DNA of 64,000 nt from positions 4,059,237 to 4,123,236 of the forward strand of contig CP126123.1 in NCBI GenBank assembly GCA_030123605.1. The letters run 5' to 3'. The stretch is from Nitrospira sp. (lineage in GTDB: Bacteria; Nitrospirota; Nitrospiria; Nitrospirales; Nitrospiraceae). The translations under genes were made by a program, and so were the position numbers. Shown piece after piece: positions 50,363 through 58,677 of this stretch. A model generated the notes under the pieces. The model saw only the letters and a list, made by a program, of their open reading frames with translations, searched no databases and was not told where the DNA came from. The stretch's first letter is position 1, and every line of letters starts with the position of its first letter.

Positions 50363-52144
50363 ATGAAAGTTTCACTGCTGTTTCCCCCGACGTGGCACCC
50401 TTCTCAACCCTATCTGAGTCTTCCTTCATTGACAGGATTTCTCTCGCAAGCAGGTGTCAAGAACGTCTCGCAACGCGATCTCGGCATCGAATTGCTGGAT
50501 AAGGTGTTGACGCAGTCGTTTGCTCAAGATGTCTATCAGCAGTTGACGGTGAAACAACGTAGCCTTGAGCATGAACGTATGGGTGAAACCGGGGCTGGGA
50601 GTGCCGAACAACTCTCGCGCGTGATCGAATCACTCGATCGCTTTCCCTATCTGTTCGAGAGAATCGAATTGGCGAAAGAAACGCTGCGGGGAGACGGATT
50701 CTACGATATCGAAGCCTATCGCAATAGCCTCTTTCTGATCGATAAATGGCTCGAGGTGATCTCCTCGCTGTATTTCCCGACGAGAATGACGGTGGTGGAC
50801 AATCAATTCGGAGACTACTCGATTTATTCGTCAAAAGATCTGATCAAGGCCATTCGAGATGAAGGCCAGAACCCCTACGTCAGTTTATTCCGTGAACACT
50901 TTTTACCGTCCCTCCTGGCGGATCGTCCGGATTTGGTCGGCGTTTCCATTACCGCCACCTCGCAGGTTATTCCAGGGCTCACGCTCTGCCGGCTGATCAA
51001 AGAACAGGCGCCGGAGGTACATGTCACGGTCGGCGGCAGCATTTTTACCCGGCTGGTGGACAACCTGCGTCGTTGTCCATGGCTCTTCGACATCACCGAC
51101 GATTTCGTGGTGTTCGAAGGCGAGACCGCGCTCCTAGAGTTGGTCAATCAGATGGACGGCAAACGAGATTTCAGTAAAGTGCCTAATCTGATTTATCGCC
51201 AGAACGGCAAGATCACGGTCAATCAACCGTTCTATTCGGAGAATATCAACCAACTCACCGCCCCGAATTACGACGGCTTTCCGCTGGACCTCTACCTGTC
51301 CCCGGAACCGGTTCTGCCCGTACAATTTTCACGTGGCTGCTATTACAAAGACTGTGCGTTTTGTGCCCTCACACTGGATCACCAAAATTTCCGTCAACGC
51401 GACCCTGGCAAAACGGTGGACGATCTGGCCTGGTTGAAGGAGCGGTATGGGGCGCAATTCTTTTTCTTCACCGACGAATGTTTTGCATTATCGCCGACCA
51501 AACGCCTCTGCCAGCAGATGATCGACCGGCAACTGAATGTGAAATGGACCTGTGAGCTTCGGTTCGAAAAAAATCTCACGCGCGAGTTGCTCGGGCAGAT
51601 GCGGGATGCCGGTTGTTTGAAAATCGTGTTCGGACTGGAGTCGTTCAATCAGCGGGTCATGGACTTCATGAAGAAGGGGATCAAACAGGAATCCGTCCGT
51701 CGAATTGCCGATGATTGCGTCGACCTCGGTATCGCCGTTCACTGTTATGTGATCGTCGGCTTCCCGACCGAGAAAGAAGAAGAGGCTCTCGAAACGGTGA
51801 ACTTCATCGTGGGGAATAAGAAGCTCCATGAATCGTACGGTTTTTCCTGCCAGCCCTGTCTGTTCGATTTGGAGAAGGAGGCGCCGATCATGAATGATCC
51901 CGGCAGTTACGGCATTCGACGGATCATGCGGCCGGCGACCGAAGATTTGAGTCTCGGCTTTTTTTATGAAGTGCAGGAAGGCATGACTCCTGCTCAGGCT
52001 GAGCAACTGTATCAACAGGTCTATGAAAAAATCAGTGAAGTCGTGTGCGAGTTGCCTTTCAATTATTCGATGGCCGACGGGTTGCTGTATATTGCGCAGG
52101 CCAAGTCACAGGCGTTGCAGGTCCCGCAGCCGACCGGTTCCTAA
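50363..52144 (+). CDS. B12-binding-domain radical SAM protein
   Basis: The 593-residue protein opens with MKVSLLFPPTWHPSQPYLSL. A cobalamin-binding-like Rossmann region (ADRPDLVGVSITATSQ, VHVTVGGSIFTRLV) precedes the radical SAM core at about residue 320. The cluster motif is SRGCYYKDCAFCAL, a C-x4-C-x2-C spacing seen in a subset of B12/radical SAM enzymes. The segment IVFGLESFNQRVMDFMKKGI is typical of the barrel. The canonical DxHxxG B12 motif is not obvious. The substrate is unknown; many relatives methylate or rearrange cofactors, lipids or peptides. Confidence 0.85.
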   Translation: MKVSLLFPPTWHPSQPYLSLPSLTGFLSQAGVKNVSQRDLGIELLDKVLTQSFAQDVYQQLTVKQRSLEHERMGETGAGSAEQLSRVIESLDRFPYLFERIELAKETLRGDGFYDIEAYRNSLFLIDKWLEVISSLYFPTRMTVVDNQFGDYSIYSSKDLIKAIRDEGQNPYVSLFREHFLPSLLADRPDLVGVSITATSQVIPGLTLCRLIKEQAPEVHVTVGGSIFTRLVDNLRRCPWLFDITDDFVVFEGETALLELVNQMDGKRDFSKVPNLIYRQNGKITVNQPFYSENINQLTAPNYDGFPLDLYLSPEPVLPVQFSRGCYYKDCAFCALTLDHQNFRQRDPGKTVDDLAWLKERYGAQFFFFTDECFALSPTKRLCQQMIDRQLNVKWTCELRFEKNLTRELLGQMRDAGCLKIVFGLESFNQRVMDFMKKGIKQESVRRIADDCVDLGIAVHCYVIVGFPTEKEEEALETVNFIVGNKKLHESYGFSCQPCLFDLEKEAPIMNDPGSYGIRRIMRPATEDLSLGFFYEVQEGMTPAQAEQLYQQVYEKISEVVCELPFNYSMADGLLYIAQAKSQALQVPQPTGS

Positions 52145-52233
52145 TCTCCGGCCGCCTCAGGATACGCACCTTGCAGCGTTGACCGGATTTTTCGTGCGAG
52201 GCTATAATCAACGTTTCTCACAGGGGGCAGGAG

Positions 52234-53355
52234 ATGTCTGCCGTAGCCGCCGCAGTCGAGCGTTCCACCGGACGAGTGGAAGATCAGGGGTTGTTGTTCG
52301 AATACACCATCAAGTTGGTGCTGTTCGTCGGCTTCTTCGAACTGGTCCTCTATCGCCTCGTATCCCGCCTCGGCATGCATATCAGCAAGATTGCAGCTCA
52401 ACACGAATGGGTCGGGACCCTTTTTCAATTCCTGACGTCCGTCGGCTTCGCCCTGCTGAACGTCGTCGCTATTTTTGTCTTTCTCGCCCTCGTCGTCCTG
52501 GTGTTGAATAGGATTCGGACCAGAGGACTCGCCGGTATCAATGCCGTCACGATTCCCTGCGTCGGGCTGCTTCTGCTGTTGACGGTCGCGTTTCTGATCG
52601 TTCCCCCGGCCATGTTGGGCTCCATTGTCTACAACGTCGTCACCCTCATCGCACTCACCGCGCTGATGATCGAATATGTGTCGCAGCATCATGAGTGGTC
52701 CCAGCGGATCATGGGGGCGACCTACTATCTGGGCATTTCCGGTTGGCTCTACTACCAGATTTTTTCCACCACGTACGGATGGATGGGCGTGGTGGCGCCG
52801 CCGCCGTTTGTCTATGAAGCCAATCGCCTCGGCGAAGCCCTGATGGTGCTCGCCAGCATTTTGGTATTCTGGGCGTACGGGCGTGGAGTATCGTTTCGGA
52901 CCAAGAATCGTCGACAACGGCGACGCGCCATCTGGTTCTGGTCTGTGTCCGGGCTGGTATTTTTCGCCTTGCTGTTCATGGATTACTTCCTGGGCCTGTA
53001 TAACCCAGCCTTGGCCAATTCGATCCGAAAAGCCGGTGAAGGGATCAGCTGGATCTTTCAGATGGGCATGGGGTATACCTTTTACTTACCCTTCGCGTTT
53101 TATGTCGCTGGGCTCTTGTGCTGGTCCTATACCGTGATCAGGCTGGTGTCGATGGGGCGTTTGGCGGGTTATGGTCTCGCGCTGATGTTCATTGCCGGGT
53201 ATGCGTTGCTGTTCTCGAACCTGACCTTGATGGTTATTCTCGGCGTGATGTTGTTGACGCTCGATCGACCCAGAGGACCTGTAACGGAACAGGCAACGGT
53301 GCCCAGGCCGCCGCTTGTGGGCACGCAGGAGTCTCTCGTGGGCGGGCAAATTTAA
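52234..53355 (+). CDS. Integral membrane protein of unknown function
   Basis: The 373-residue protein has about ten transmembrane segments (for example LVLFVGFFELVLYRLV, LLLLLTVAFLIVPPAML, VSGLVFFALLFMDYFLGLY, MVILGVMLLTLDRP) and a GGGGGCAGGAG-like ribosome site before the ATG. No family is recognised. It stands between the radical SAM enzyme and a TPR protein, with 33 nt to the latter. Confidence 0.7.
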   Translation: MSAVAAAVERSTGRVEDQGLLFEYTIKLVLFVGFFELVLYRLVSRLGMHISKIAAQHEWVGTLFQFLTSVGFALLNVVAIFVFLALVVLVLNRIRTRGLAGINAVTIPCVGLLLLLTVAFLIVPPAMLGSIVYNVVTLIALTALMIEYVSQHHEWSQRIMGATYYLGISGWLYYQIFSTTYGWMGVVAPPPFVYEANRLGEALMVLASILVFWAYGRGVSFRTKNRRQRRRAIWFWSVSGLVFFALLFMDYFLGLYNPALANSIRKAGEGISWIFQMGMGYTFYLPFAFYVAGLLCWSYTVIRLVSMGRLAGYGLALMFIAGYALLFSNLTLMVILGVMLLTLDRPRGPVTEQATVPRPPLVGTQESLVGGQI

Positions 53356-53387
53356 CCTCTTCGTCATCAAGAGTAGGATAGGTTACT

Positions 53388-54200
53388 ATGGATGAACAGA
53401 CACAGGCGGTCGGAGCAGAGCAGGGCGGTGCGGCGGTGGATCCGGGCGATCGGGCCTTGAGCCCTGACGAGGAAATCGCCGAGATCGAAAAATTGCTCGG
53501 CACCGAGCCGGACGATTTTCAAGCGCGTTGTCGGTTGGGCGAATTGTATTTCAGCAAAGGCCGGCTTGACGACGCGCTCACCGAAGTGAAAAAGTCGATC
53601 GAGATGGCTGAGGGGCTCAGGGCGGAAATGAACCGGTCGCTCGCGATGTATTATTCGAATCTTGGAACCATTTATGCCACCAAGGGCATGATCGACGAGG
53701 CGGAAGCGGAATTCAAACGCGCGCTCGACGTGCATGCCTATGATGTCTTGGCTCTGTTCAATCTTGGTCGCGTGCAGGCCGACAAGAGGAAATACATGGA
53801 GTCCAAGAGCTATTATGAGCGATTGGTGGAGATTACGCCGGACGATCCGATGGCGTGGTACAATCTCGCGGGCGTTTACGTGGAACTCGATAATCCGCAG
53901 GTCTCCGACTACAACACGATGGATATGGCGATCCAGTGCTACCTGCGGGTCCTCGAATTGGACCCGAAGCATTTGGAAGCGAGCTTCAAGTTGATGGAAA
54001 TCGCCCTCAATCACAAAAAGACGGACTTGGCGATCAAGGTGATGGAGAGCGCGGTGGAGCACAGTCCGGACGAACCGCTCGCCTACTACAATTTGATCAG
54101 CGTCTACGACAAGTGCAAGATGTTCGAGCAGGCCGAACAGGCTCGACAGCGTCTGAAGGAGCGATTTGCGAAGAAGGCCAAAGAGGGAGCCACGTCCTGA
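53388..54200 (+). CDS. TPR-repeat protein
   Basis: The 270-residue protein has about five or six tetratricopeptide repeats (RCRLGELYFSKGRLDDAL, YYSNLGTIYATKGMIDEAE, LFNLGRVQADKRKYMESK, WYNLAGVYVELDNPQ, YYNLISVYDKCKMFEQAE). It has no signal peptide. It probably scaffolds protein complexes in the cytoplasm. It is closely followed by tatA. Confidence 0.88.
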   Translation: MDEQTQAVGAEQGGAAVDPGDRALSPDEEIAEIEKLLGTEPDDFQARCRLGELYFSKGRLDDALTEVKKSIEMAEGLRAEMNRSLAMYYSNLGTIYATKGMIDEAEAEFKRALDVHAYDVLALFNLGRVQADKRKYMESKSYYERLVEITPDDPMAWYNLAGVYVELDNPQVSDYNTMDMAIQCYLRVLELDPKHLEASFKLMEIALNHKKTDLAIKVMESAVEHSPDEPLAYYNLISVYDKCKMFEQAEQARQRLKERFAKKAKEGATS

Positions 54201-54224
54201 ACGTGTGAGCAAAGGAGAGACACC

Positions 54225-54512
54225 ATGTTTGGCAGTCTTGGTTTTACAGAATTGATCCTGATCCTGTTTATCGTACTGATTATTTTTGGAGCAGGAAAGT
54301 TGCCGCAGCTCGGTGAAGGGATCGGCAAGGCGATCAAGGGATTCAAGAAATCCGTTCACGAAGCGGATGCGATCGAGGCGGAGGCTCAGGCGCAGGCCCA
54401 GCAGGCAGAACCGGCGCCGACACAGGCCATTCCGGCCCAGCCTGCCGTGTCGATGCCGGCCCCGGTTGTGGAACAGCCGGTCGGCGCCGCACCGCCTGCC
54501 GCGCGTGCGTAA
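54225..54512 (+). CDS. tatA: TatA-family twin-arginine translocase subunit
   Basis: The 95-residue protein has the TatA architecture: one N-terminal helix ([20 protein letters not shown]), the amphipathic helix [15 protein letters not shown] and an acidic-to-Pro/Ala-rich tail. TatA forms the channel for folded cofactor proteins. Its proximity to the NarJ-like chaperone and NxrC genes fits export of nitrite oxidoreductase, although the Tat system serves other proteins too. Confidence 0.93.
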   Translation: MFGSLGFTELILILFIVLIIFGAGKLPQLGEGIGKAIKGFKKSVHEADAIEAEAQAQAQQAEPAPTQAIPAQPAVSMPAPVVEQPVGAAPPAARA

Positions 54513-54557
54513 ACTGTTCGACTCAACGGGCTCAGCGTAGAACGGATCCACATCGTT

Positions 54558-55811
54558 ATGGAAACAGATGTTCAGTTAGCCAGCGGGTACATCGAAACTT
54601 TCGCCGGAAACGGGAAAGCACGGAGCACAGGGGACGGCAAGCGTGCCGTCAAGGCAGGGATTCCGCTCCCGCACCATGTCTCCTTGGACCGCGAGGAACA
54701 GTGGCTGTATTTTGCCGAATCGGGGTCCGACCGGGTGCGTCGTGTCAACCTTGTGGAGGGCACCGTCCACAACTTTGCGGGGATCGGGGAAACCTGTTAC
54801 AGCGGCGACGAAGGACCTTGCGGAGAGGCCGGGCTGTATCTGCCGTTAGATGTGGCATTCGACTCCCGCAACGATCTCTACATTTGCGATTCCGGCAGCA
54901 ACCGAATCCGCAAAGTCGATCGTGAGACCGGAATCATCACGACAGTGGTAGGGACCGGCGAACATGGGTTCAACGGCGACGGTGTGGCGTTGGAGGTCAA
55001 CCTGACGTGGCCTGCGGCGATCGCCTTCGATGCGGACGACGTGATGTATATCGCCGACACGCAGGCGCACCGAGTTCGTCGCTACGACCCGCGTACCGGT
55101 CGTGTGGAGACCGTGGCGGGATGCTGGACGGCTGAGGATGAGGCCCGCGAGCAGCCGCTGGTCGCGCGCAATCTGGTTGTGTTGTCGGGTGATGCGATCG
55201 GGATCGATTTCAGCGACGATAATGGGTGGCTGATGCCTGTGTGTTCGGACGGTCTCAGTTTGTCGATGTATCTGGACGACGGGCATCCGGGCGTGGAGGC
55301 TCGACTCTACGATATCGTCGGGATTGCGGTGGACAACGCCGGCGATGTGTACGTTGTGGACAAGGGCAGCAATCGCGTACGCAAGATCGATCGCAACACG
55401 GGACTGATTTCGACCTTGGCCGGCGTGTGTCGGTATGGGTTCGACGGGGACGGCAAGCAGGCGGCGAAGTCGATGTTGCATGCACCGGAAGCCATCGTGT
55501 TCGATCGGGACAATCACGCATACATTTCCGATACGGGCAACCATCGAGTCCGCAAGGTCGATGCGCATACGGGTCTGCTGACGACGGTGGCCGGTAACGG
55601 GGACAGTGGATACGAAGACAAAAATATGGGCGGCTGCGGCGCGGCCCGGTTTGTCGCCAAAGATGCCGCCGGGGCGCTGAAACATGGCGACGGCCTTCTC
55701 GCCGTGGAGGCAGTGGTAAATTCTCCGGTCGGACTGGCGCTCGATCAGCACGGGTATCTGTATATCTGCGAGCGGGGGGAAAACAAGATCCGCCGCGCCA
55801 AGTTGTGGTAA
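54558..55811 (+). CDS. NHL-repeat beta-propeller protein
   Basis: The 417-residue protein has repeated blocks of the form AGNGKARSTGDGKRAVKAG, LYICDSGSNRIRKVDRETG, MYIADTQAHRVRRYDPRTG, VYVVDKGSNRVRKIDRNTG and AYISDTGNHRVRKVDAHTG, about six NHL blades. No clear signal peptide is seen. Propellers of this type bind proteins or ligands, but the role is not known. It precedes the second NxrC-like gene. Confidence 0.88.
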   Translation: METDVQLASGYIETFAGNGKARSTGDGKRAVKAGIPLPHHVSLDREEQWLYFAESGSDRVRRVNLVEGTVHNFAGIGETCYSGDEGPCGEAGLYLPLDVAFDSRNDLYICDSGSNRIRKVDRETGIITTVVGTGEHGFNGDGVALEVNLTWPAAIAFDADDVMYIADTQAHRVRRYDPRTGRVETVAGCWTAEDEAREQPLVARNLVVLSGDAIGIDFSDDNGWLMPVCSDGLSLSMYLDDGHPGVEARLYDIVGIAVDNAGDVYVVDKGSNRVRKIDRNTGLISTLAGVCRYGFDGDGKQAAKSMLHAPEAIVFDRDNHAYISDTGNHRVRKVDAHTGLLTTVAGNGDSGYEDKNMGGCGAARFVAKDAAGALKHGDGLLAVEAVVNSPVGLALDQHGYLYICERGENKIRRAKLW

Positions 55812-55888
55812 CGGCTGGCAACGGGCTCATCGTTCCCATCGGTGGAACGTGCGCATGAGTACTCACGGCTAGGGCACTGTGCCGGAGC

Positions 55889-56731
55889 ATGAGGCGAATG
55901 ACATCGGTCCACACATCCCGCACCAGGTTGCTTTTGTTCCTCTCCGGTCTCCTCGTTCTTGCCCTCATTCTGGGCGGCCTCGGCATTCCTATCGTCAGTT
56001 CCGAAGGCATGATCATCCGCGCGCAGGTTATTACGGGTGACATTCCCGTCACTCCTGACGATCCTCTCTGGCAAAAAATTCCCCCCATGACCTTGCCGTT
56101 GAGCGGGCAAATCATCACCCGTCCGGTGTGGCCGGAGCCGACGGCCCGCGCGCTGACTGTGCGTACCGTGCATAACGGCACCGACATCGCGTTTTTGCTC
56201 GAATGGCAAGACAACACGAAAAACGATCGGCTGACCCCAGGTACTTTTCGTGACGGAGTGGCGCTGGGGCTTCCGCTGGGTGATGCGCCGGCCTTTTTCT
56301 GCATGGGGCAGCTGGATCACTACATCAACATTTGGCATTGGAAAGCCGATTGGCAGAGCGACATCGATCGGCGCGCCGCCAGAACCACTGAAAAGGATAA
56401 GGCTGCCAGCGGCGAACCTCGACGGTTCGAGGTCATTCCCCGGCGGGCCTCTTCAGTGGAAGATTTGATCGGTGGGGGGTTCAGCACCTTGACGACCAAG
56501 GAGAAGCAGGGACGCATCCAGGGAAAAGCCATCTGGAAAGACGGCACGTGGCATGTGGTGATGCGCCGACCGTTGTCCAGTGAAGAGCAGGAAAATGAAG
56601 CCAAGTTGATTCCCGGACGTATCCAAGCGGTGTCCTTTGCGGTGTGGAACGGTGAGAACAAAGAACGCAACGGCCAAAAAGCCATTGCCCCCTGGTTTCA
56701 ACTCGCGTTGGATCCAGTCACAAAGACGTAA
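55889..56731 (+). CDS. NxrC-like haem-binding gamma subunit, second copy
   Basis: The 280-residue protein has an N-terminal anchor (LLLFLSGLLVLALILGGLG). It shares the EB_dh pattern with the copy at 49132: TPDDPLWQKIPPMTLPLSGQ, IAFLLEWQDNTKND, TFRDGVALGLPLG, WHVVMRRPLSSEEQENE and AVSFAVWNGENKERNG. It lacks the longer insert present in the first copy. An alternative start is ATG 55898. Multiple nxrC-like genes are common in Nitrospira and may give alternative gamma subunits; this is from family knowledge. Confidence 0.8.
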   Translation: MRRMTSVHTSRTRLLLFLSGLLVLALILGGLGIPIVSSEGMIIRAQVITGDIPVTPDDPLWQKIPPMTLPLSGQIITRPVWPEPTARALTVRTVHNGTDIAFLLEWQDNTKNDRLTPGTFRDGVALGLPLGDAPAFFCMGQLDHYINIWHWKADWQSDIDRRAARTTEKDKAASGEPRRFEVIPRRASSVEDLIGGGFSTLTTKEKQGRIQGKAIWKDGTWHVVMRRPLSSEEQENEAKLIPGRIQAVSFAVWNGENKERNGQKAIAPWFQLALDPVTKT

Positions 56732-56803
56732 TTGTTCTTGATAGGATGACGGAGGTGCCGACCGCGTCGGAGTCGGCGTTTCTCAAGTCATGAGGCGGAC
56801 AGG

Positions 56804-57286
56804 TTGGAGGGTGTGTCTACGAAGACTCGATCGTTCTTGAAAAAAGCCCTTTCTCTCGGAAGGGCTTTTTTTATGTGTGGGGTTCTGTTCACGGCGACCG
56901 GATGGGGCAGCCAGGCCTGGGCAGGCACGGGTACCAACGGTGAGATGACGGCGGAAGAAGCCATTCAGTTGGGAGAGGAATTCGGGATTGCGGTCGGCGA
57001 AGTCGATGAGGAGATTCAAAAAGAACTGAAGTTGCAGCGAGCAGAAGGGGTCGCCGTCTTCGAAGTGATCGGCAATTCCAGGGCGGACTATGCCGGGATC
57101 AAGGTGCGGTCGGTGATCAAAGAAATCGATAAGAAAGAGGTCCGTACGCTGATCGATTTCGGAAAGGCCGTCAAGGCTGCGATGAAAGAATGTAACTTCA
57201 CGGTCGGAACCTACGAGCCAGCCGATCCCGGCGATCCGGTCGGGTGGGGCGTGAACTTTCACTTCGTCGGCTGTCGGCGAGACTAA
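56804..57286 (+). CDS. Secreted PDZ-domain protein
   Basis: From a TTG at 56804 the frame encodes 160 residues with a plausible signal peptide (FLKKALSLGRAFFMCGVLF, then SQAWA) and a PDZ-like domain (GVAVFEVIGNSRADYAGIK, SVIKEIDKKEVRTLIDFG). A short AGG site precedes TTG; GTG 56813 and ATG 56873 are other in-frame starts. The signal-peptide codons coincide with a strong terminator-like hairpin at 56838-56872, so either the real start is ATG 56873, giving a shorter signal, or expression is attenuated. Confidence 0.7.
   Translation: MEGVSTKTRSFLKKALSLGRAFFMCGVLFTATGWGSQAWAGTGTNGEMTAEEAIQLGEEFGIAVGEVDEEIQKELKLQRAEGVAVFEVIGNSRADYAGIKVRSVIKEIDKKEVRTLIDFGKAVKAAMKECNFTVGTYEPADPGDPVGWGVNFHFVGCRRD
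56838..56872 (+). terminator. Terminator-like hairpin inside the start of the PDZ-protein gene
   Basis: AGCCCTT (56845-56851) pairs with AAGGGCT (56860-56866) across loop TCTCTCGG. The stem is extended by an A-run before it and followed by seven T. It could end the NxrC-like transcript. Confidence 0.75.
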
Positions 57287-57306
57287 ACGACACTGGTGGC
57301 GAGAGC

Positions 57307-58617
57307 GTGGTGAACGACAAGGCACGATCGATTCAGAAACTGGCGATGGGCGGACTGCTGCTGGTCATGGCGGTACTGAATGTGACCTTCCATGAGCGGG
57401 CGATCGCGCAGAAGACCGACGGCCAAGCTCCCGCTGACTGGGTCGCCGAGATCGAAAAGATCTTCATTCGCTCGGAAGACTGCAAACAGTGCCACGACCG
57501 GCATTACGAAGAATGGAAAGGCATGCGGGAACAGACACCGGATCTGAAGACGTTCGGCCGGGTCGATGCCGCCTTGCTGCACGGTACCTCGTTCGAGTCT
57601 CCGGTGTTCCGGACGGTGTTGGGACTCTGGATGCAGACGAATCCCACAGTATCGGAACGGCAGCGCTGTCTCACCTGCCATGCCCCGGCCGTGACGGTGT
57701 TTCCGCAATATGTCGAGAAGATCACGGCGCAAGTGCTGTCCGGCAAGCCGCAGGTCGAGGGAATCGGCTGTGCCTCCTGTCACCTCGTCAATGCGGTGGA
57801 AACCACACCTCAGTCGCCGCCGACCTACAAGGTGCAGCCGGGTGAGATGCTCTACGGACCCTATGCCGATCCGGAGGAAAACCTCGTGCATCCGGCTACT
57901 CAATCTCCGTTGTACCGCGGAGCTAATTTCTGCGCCTCCTGCCATTTCGACAAGGTGAAGGACGTGCTGCAGAAGGATCTCCCGGGAGAAATCCTACAGG
58001 GCACCATTTGCCAAGATTGCCATATGGAACCGTCCACCGGCAGTTCCACCTCCAAACGAGGCGCCATGACCCGCGCGATCGGCCGGCATTGGTTTCGCGG
58101 GGTCGTCATTCCCGGGACATTGTTGAAGAACCGTAATCTCCAGGCAGAATGGATGCCGCGCATCGAGGTGGAGGCGACAAAATCCGGGACAGGCGTGGAG
58201 GGCACTGTGCTCGTGAAGGTCGGCAGTCTTCCGCATAGTTTCCCGGACGGCGATCCGGTGTTGAAACAGTTCTTCCTCTCGATCACGATCAAGGACGCAC
58301 AGGGACAAGTGCTGGGCGAGGAGACGAAGCGGTTCGGCCTGCCGTACGACCAGATCTTACGGGGACAGATTCCGGACCCCTTCATCAAGGGCGGCCACAC
58401 GCGTCGTGTGCCGTTCTCTCAGGCCTTGAAGGCAGGGGGAGAGCCGGCGACGATCGAGGTCGTGCTCACCTATGCGTTGATTCCTGAGCCTGGGACGGAC
58501 TTGAAAGACAAGTATCTGGCGACCCTGGCAAACGACCAGGAGCGTGCCACCGTGAAAAAGGTGATCGAAGAATATACTCGGCCACGCTTGCTCACCTACC
58601 GAGTCAAGTCACTCTGA
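57307..58617 (+). CDS. Pentahaem cytochrome c (first of a tandem pair)
   Basis: The protein has five CxxCH haem sites: CKQCH, CLTCH, CASCH, CASCH and CQDCH, all in the first 260 residues after a signal peptide (KLAMGGLLLVMAVLNVTF...ERAIA). The C-terminal 170 residues form a beta-rich domain without haems (EVEATKSGTGVEGTVLVKVG). The start is one of two GTG codons (57307 or 57310). The pattern resembles cytochrome c554-like and other multihaem periplasmic carriers. It may move electrons between the nitrite-oxidation system and oxidases or other partners, which is inference from context. Confidence 0.85.
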   Translation: MVNDKARSIQKLAMGGLLLVMAVLNVTFHERAIAQKTDGQAPADWVAEIEKIFIRSEDCKQCHDRHYEEWKGMREQTPDLKTFGRVDAALLHGTSFESPVFRTVLGLWMQTNPTVSERQRCLTCHAPAVTVFPQYVEKITAQVLSGKPQVEGIGCASCHLVNAVETTPQSPPTYKVQPGEMLYGPYADPEENLVHPATQSPLYRGANFCASCHFDKVKDVLQKDLPGEILQGTICQDCHMEPSTGSSTSKRGAMTRAIGRHWFRGVVIPGTLLKNRNLQAEWMPRIEVEATKSGTGVEGTVLVKVGSLPHSFPDGDPVLKQFFLSITIKDAQGQVLGEETKRFGLPYDQILRGQIPDPFIKGGHTRRVPFSQALKAGGEPATIEVVLTYALIPEPGTDLKDKYLATLANDQERATVKKVIEEYTRPRLLTYRVKSL

Positions 58618-58677
58618 GTTGAGGCACAGAAAGGTTGTAGGGCACAGGTATCGAGGAATGCCCGATGTGCGGAGGAT

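Noticed and set aside
54846-55751. A 301-codon minus-strand frame opposite the NHL-repeat gene
   Set aside because: Mirror of a repetitive gene; no start signal or domain.
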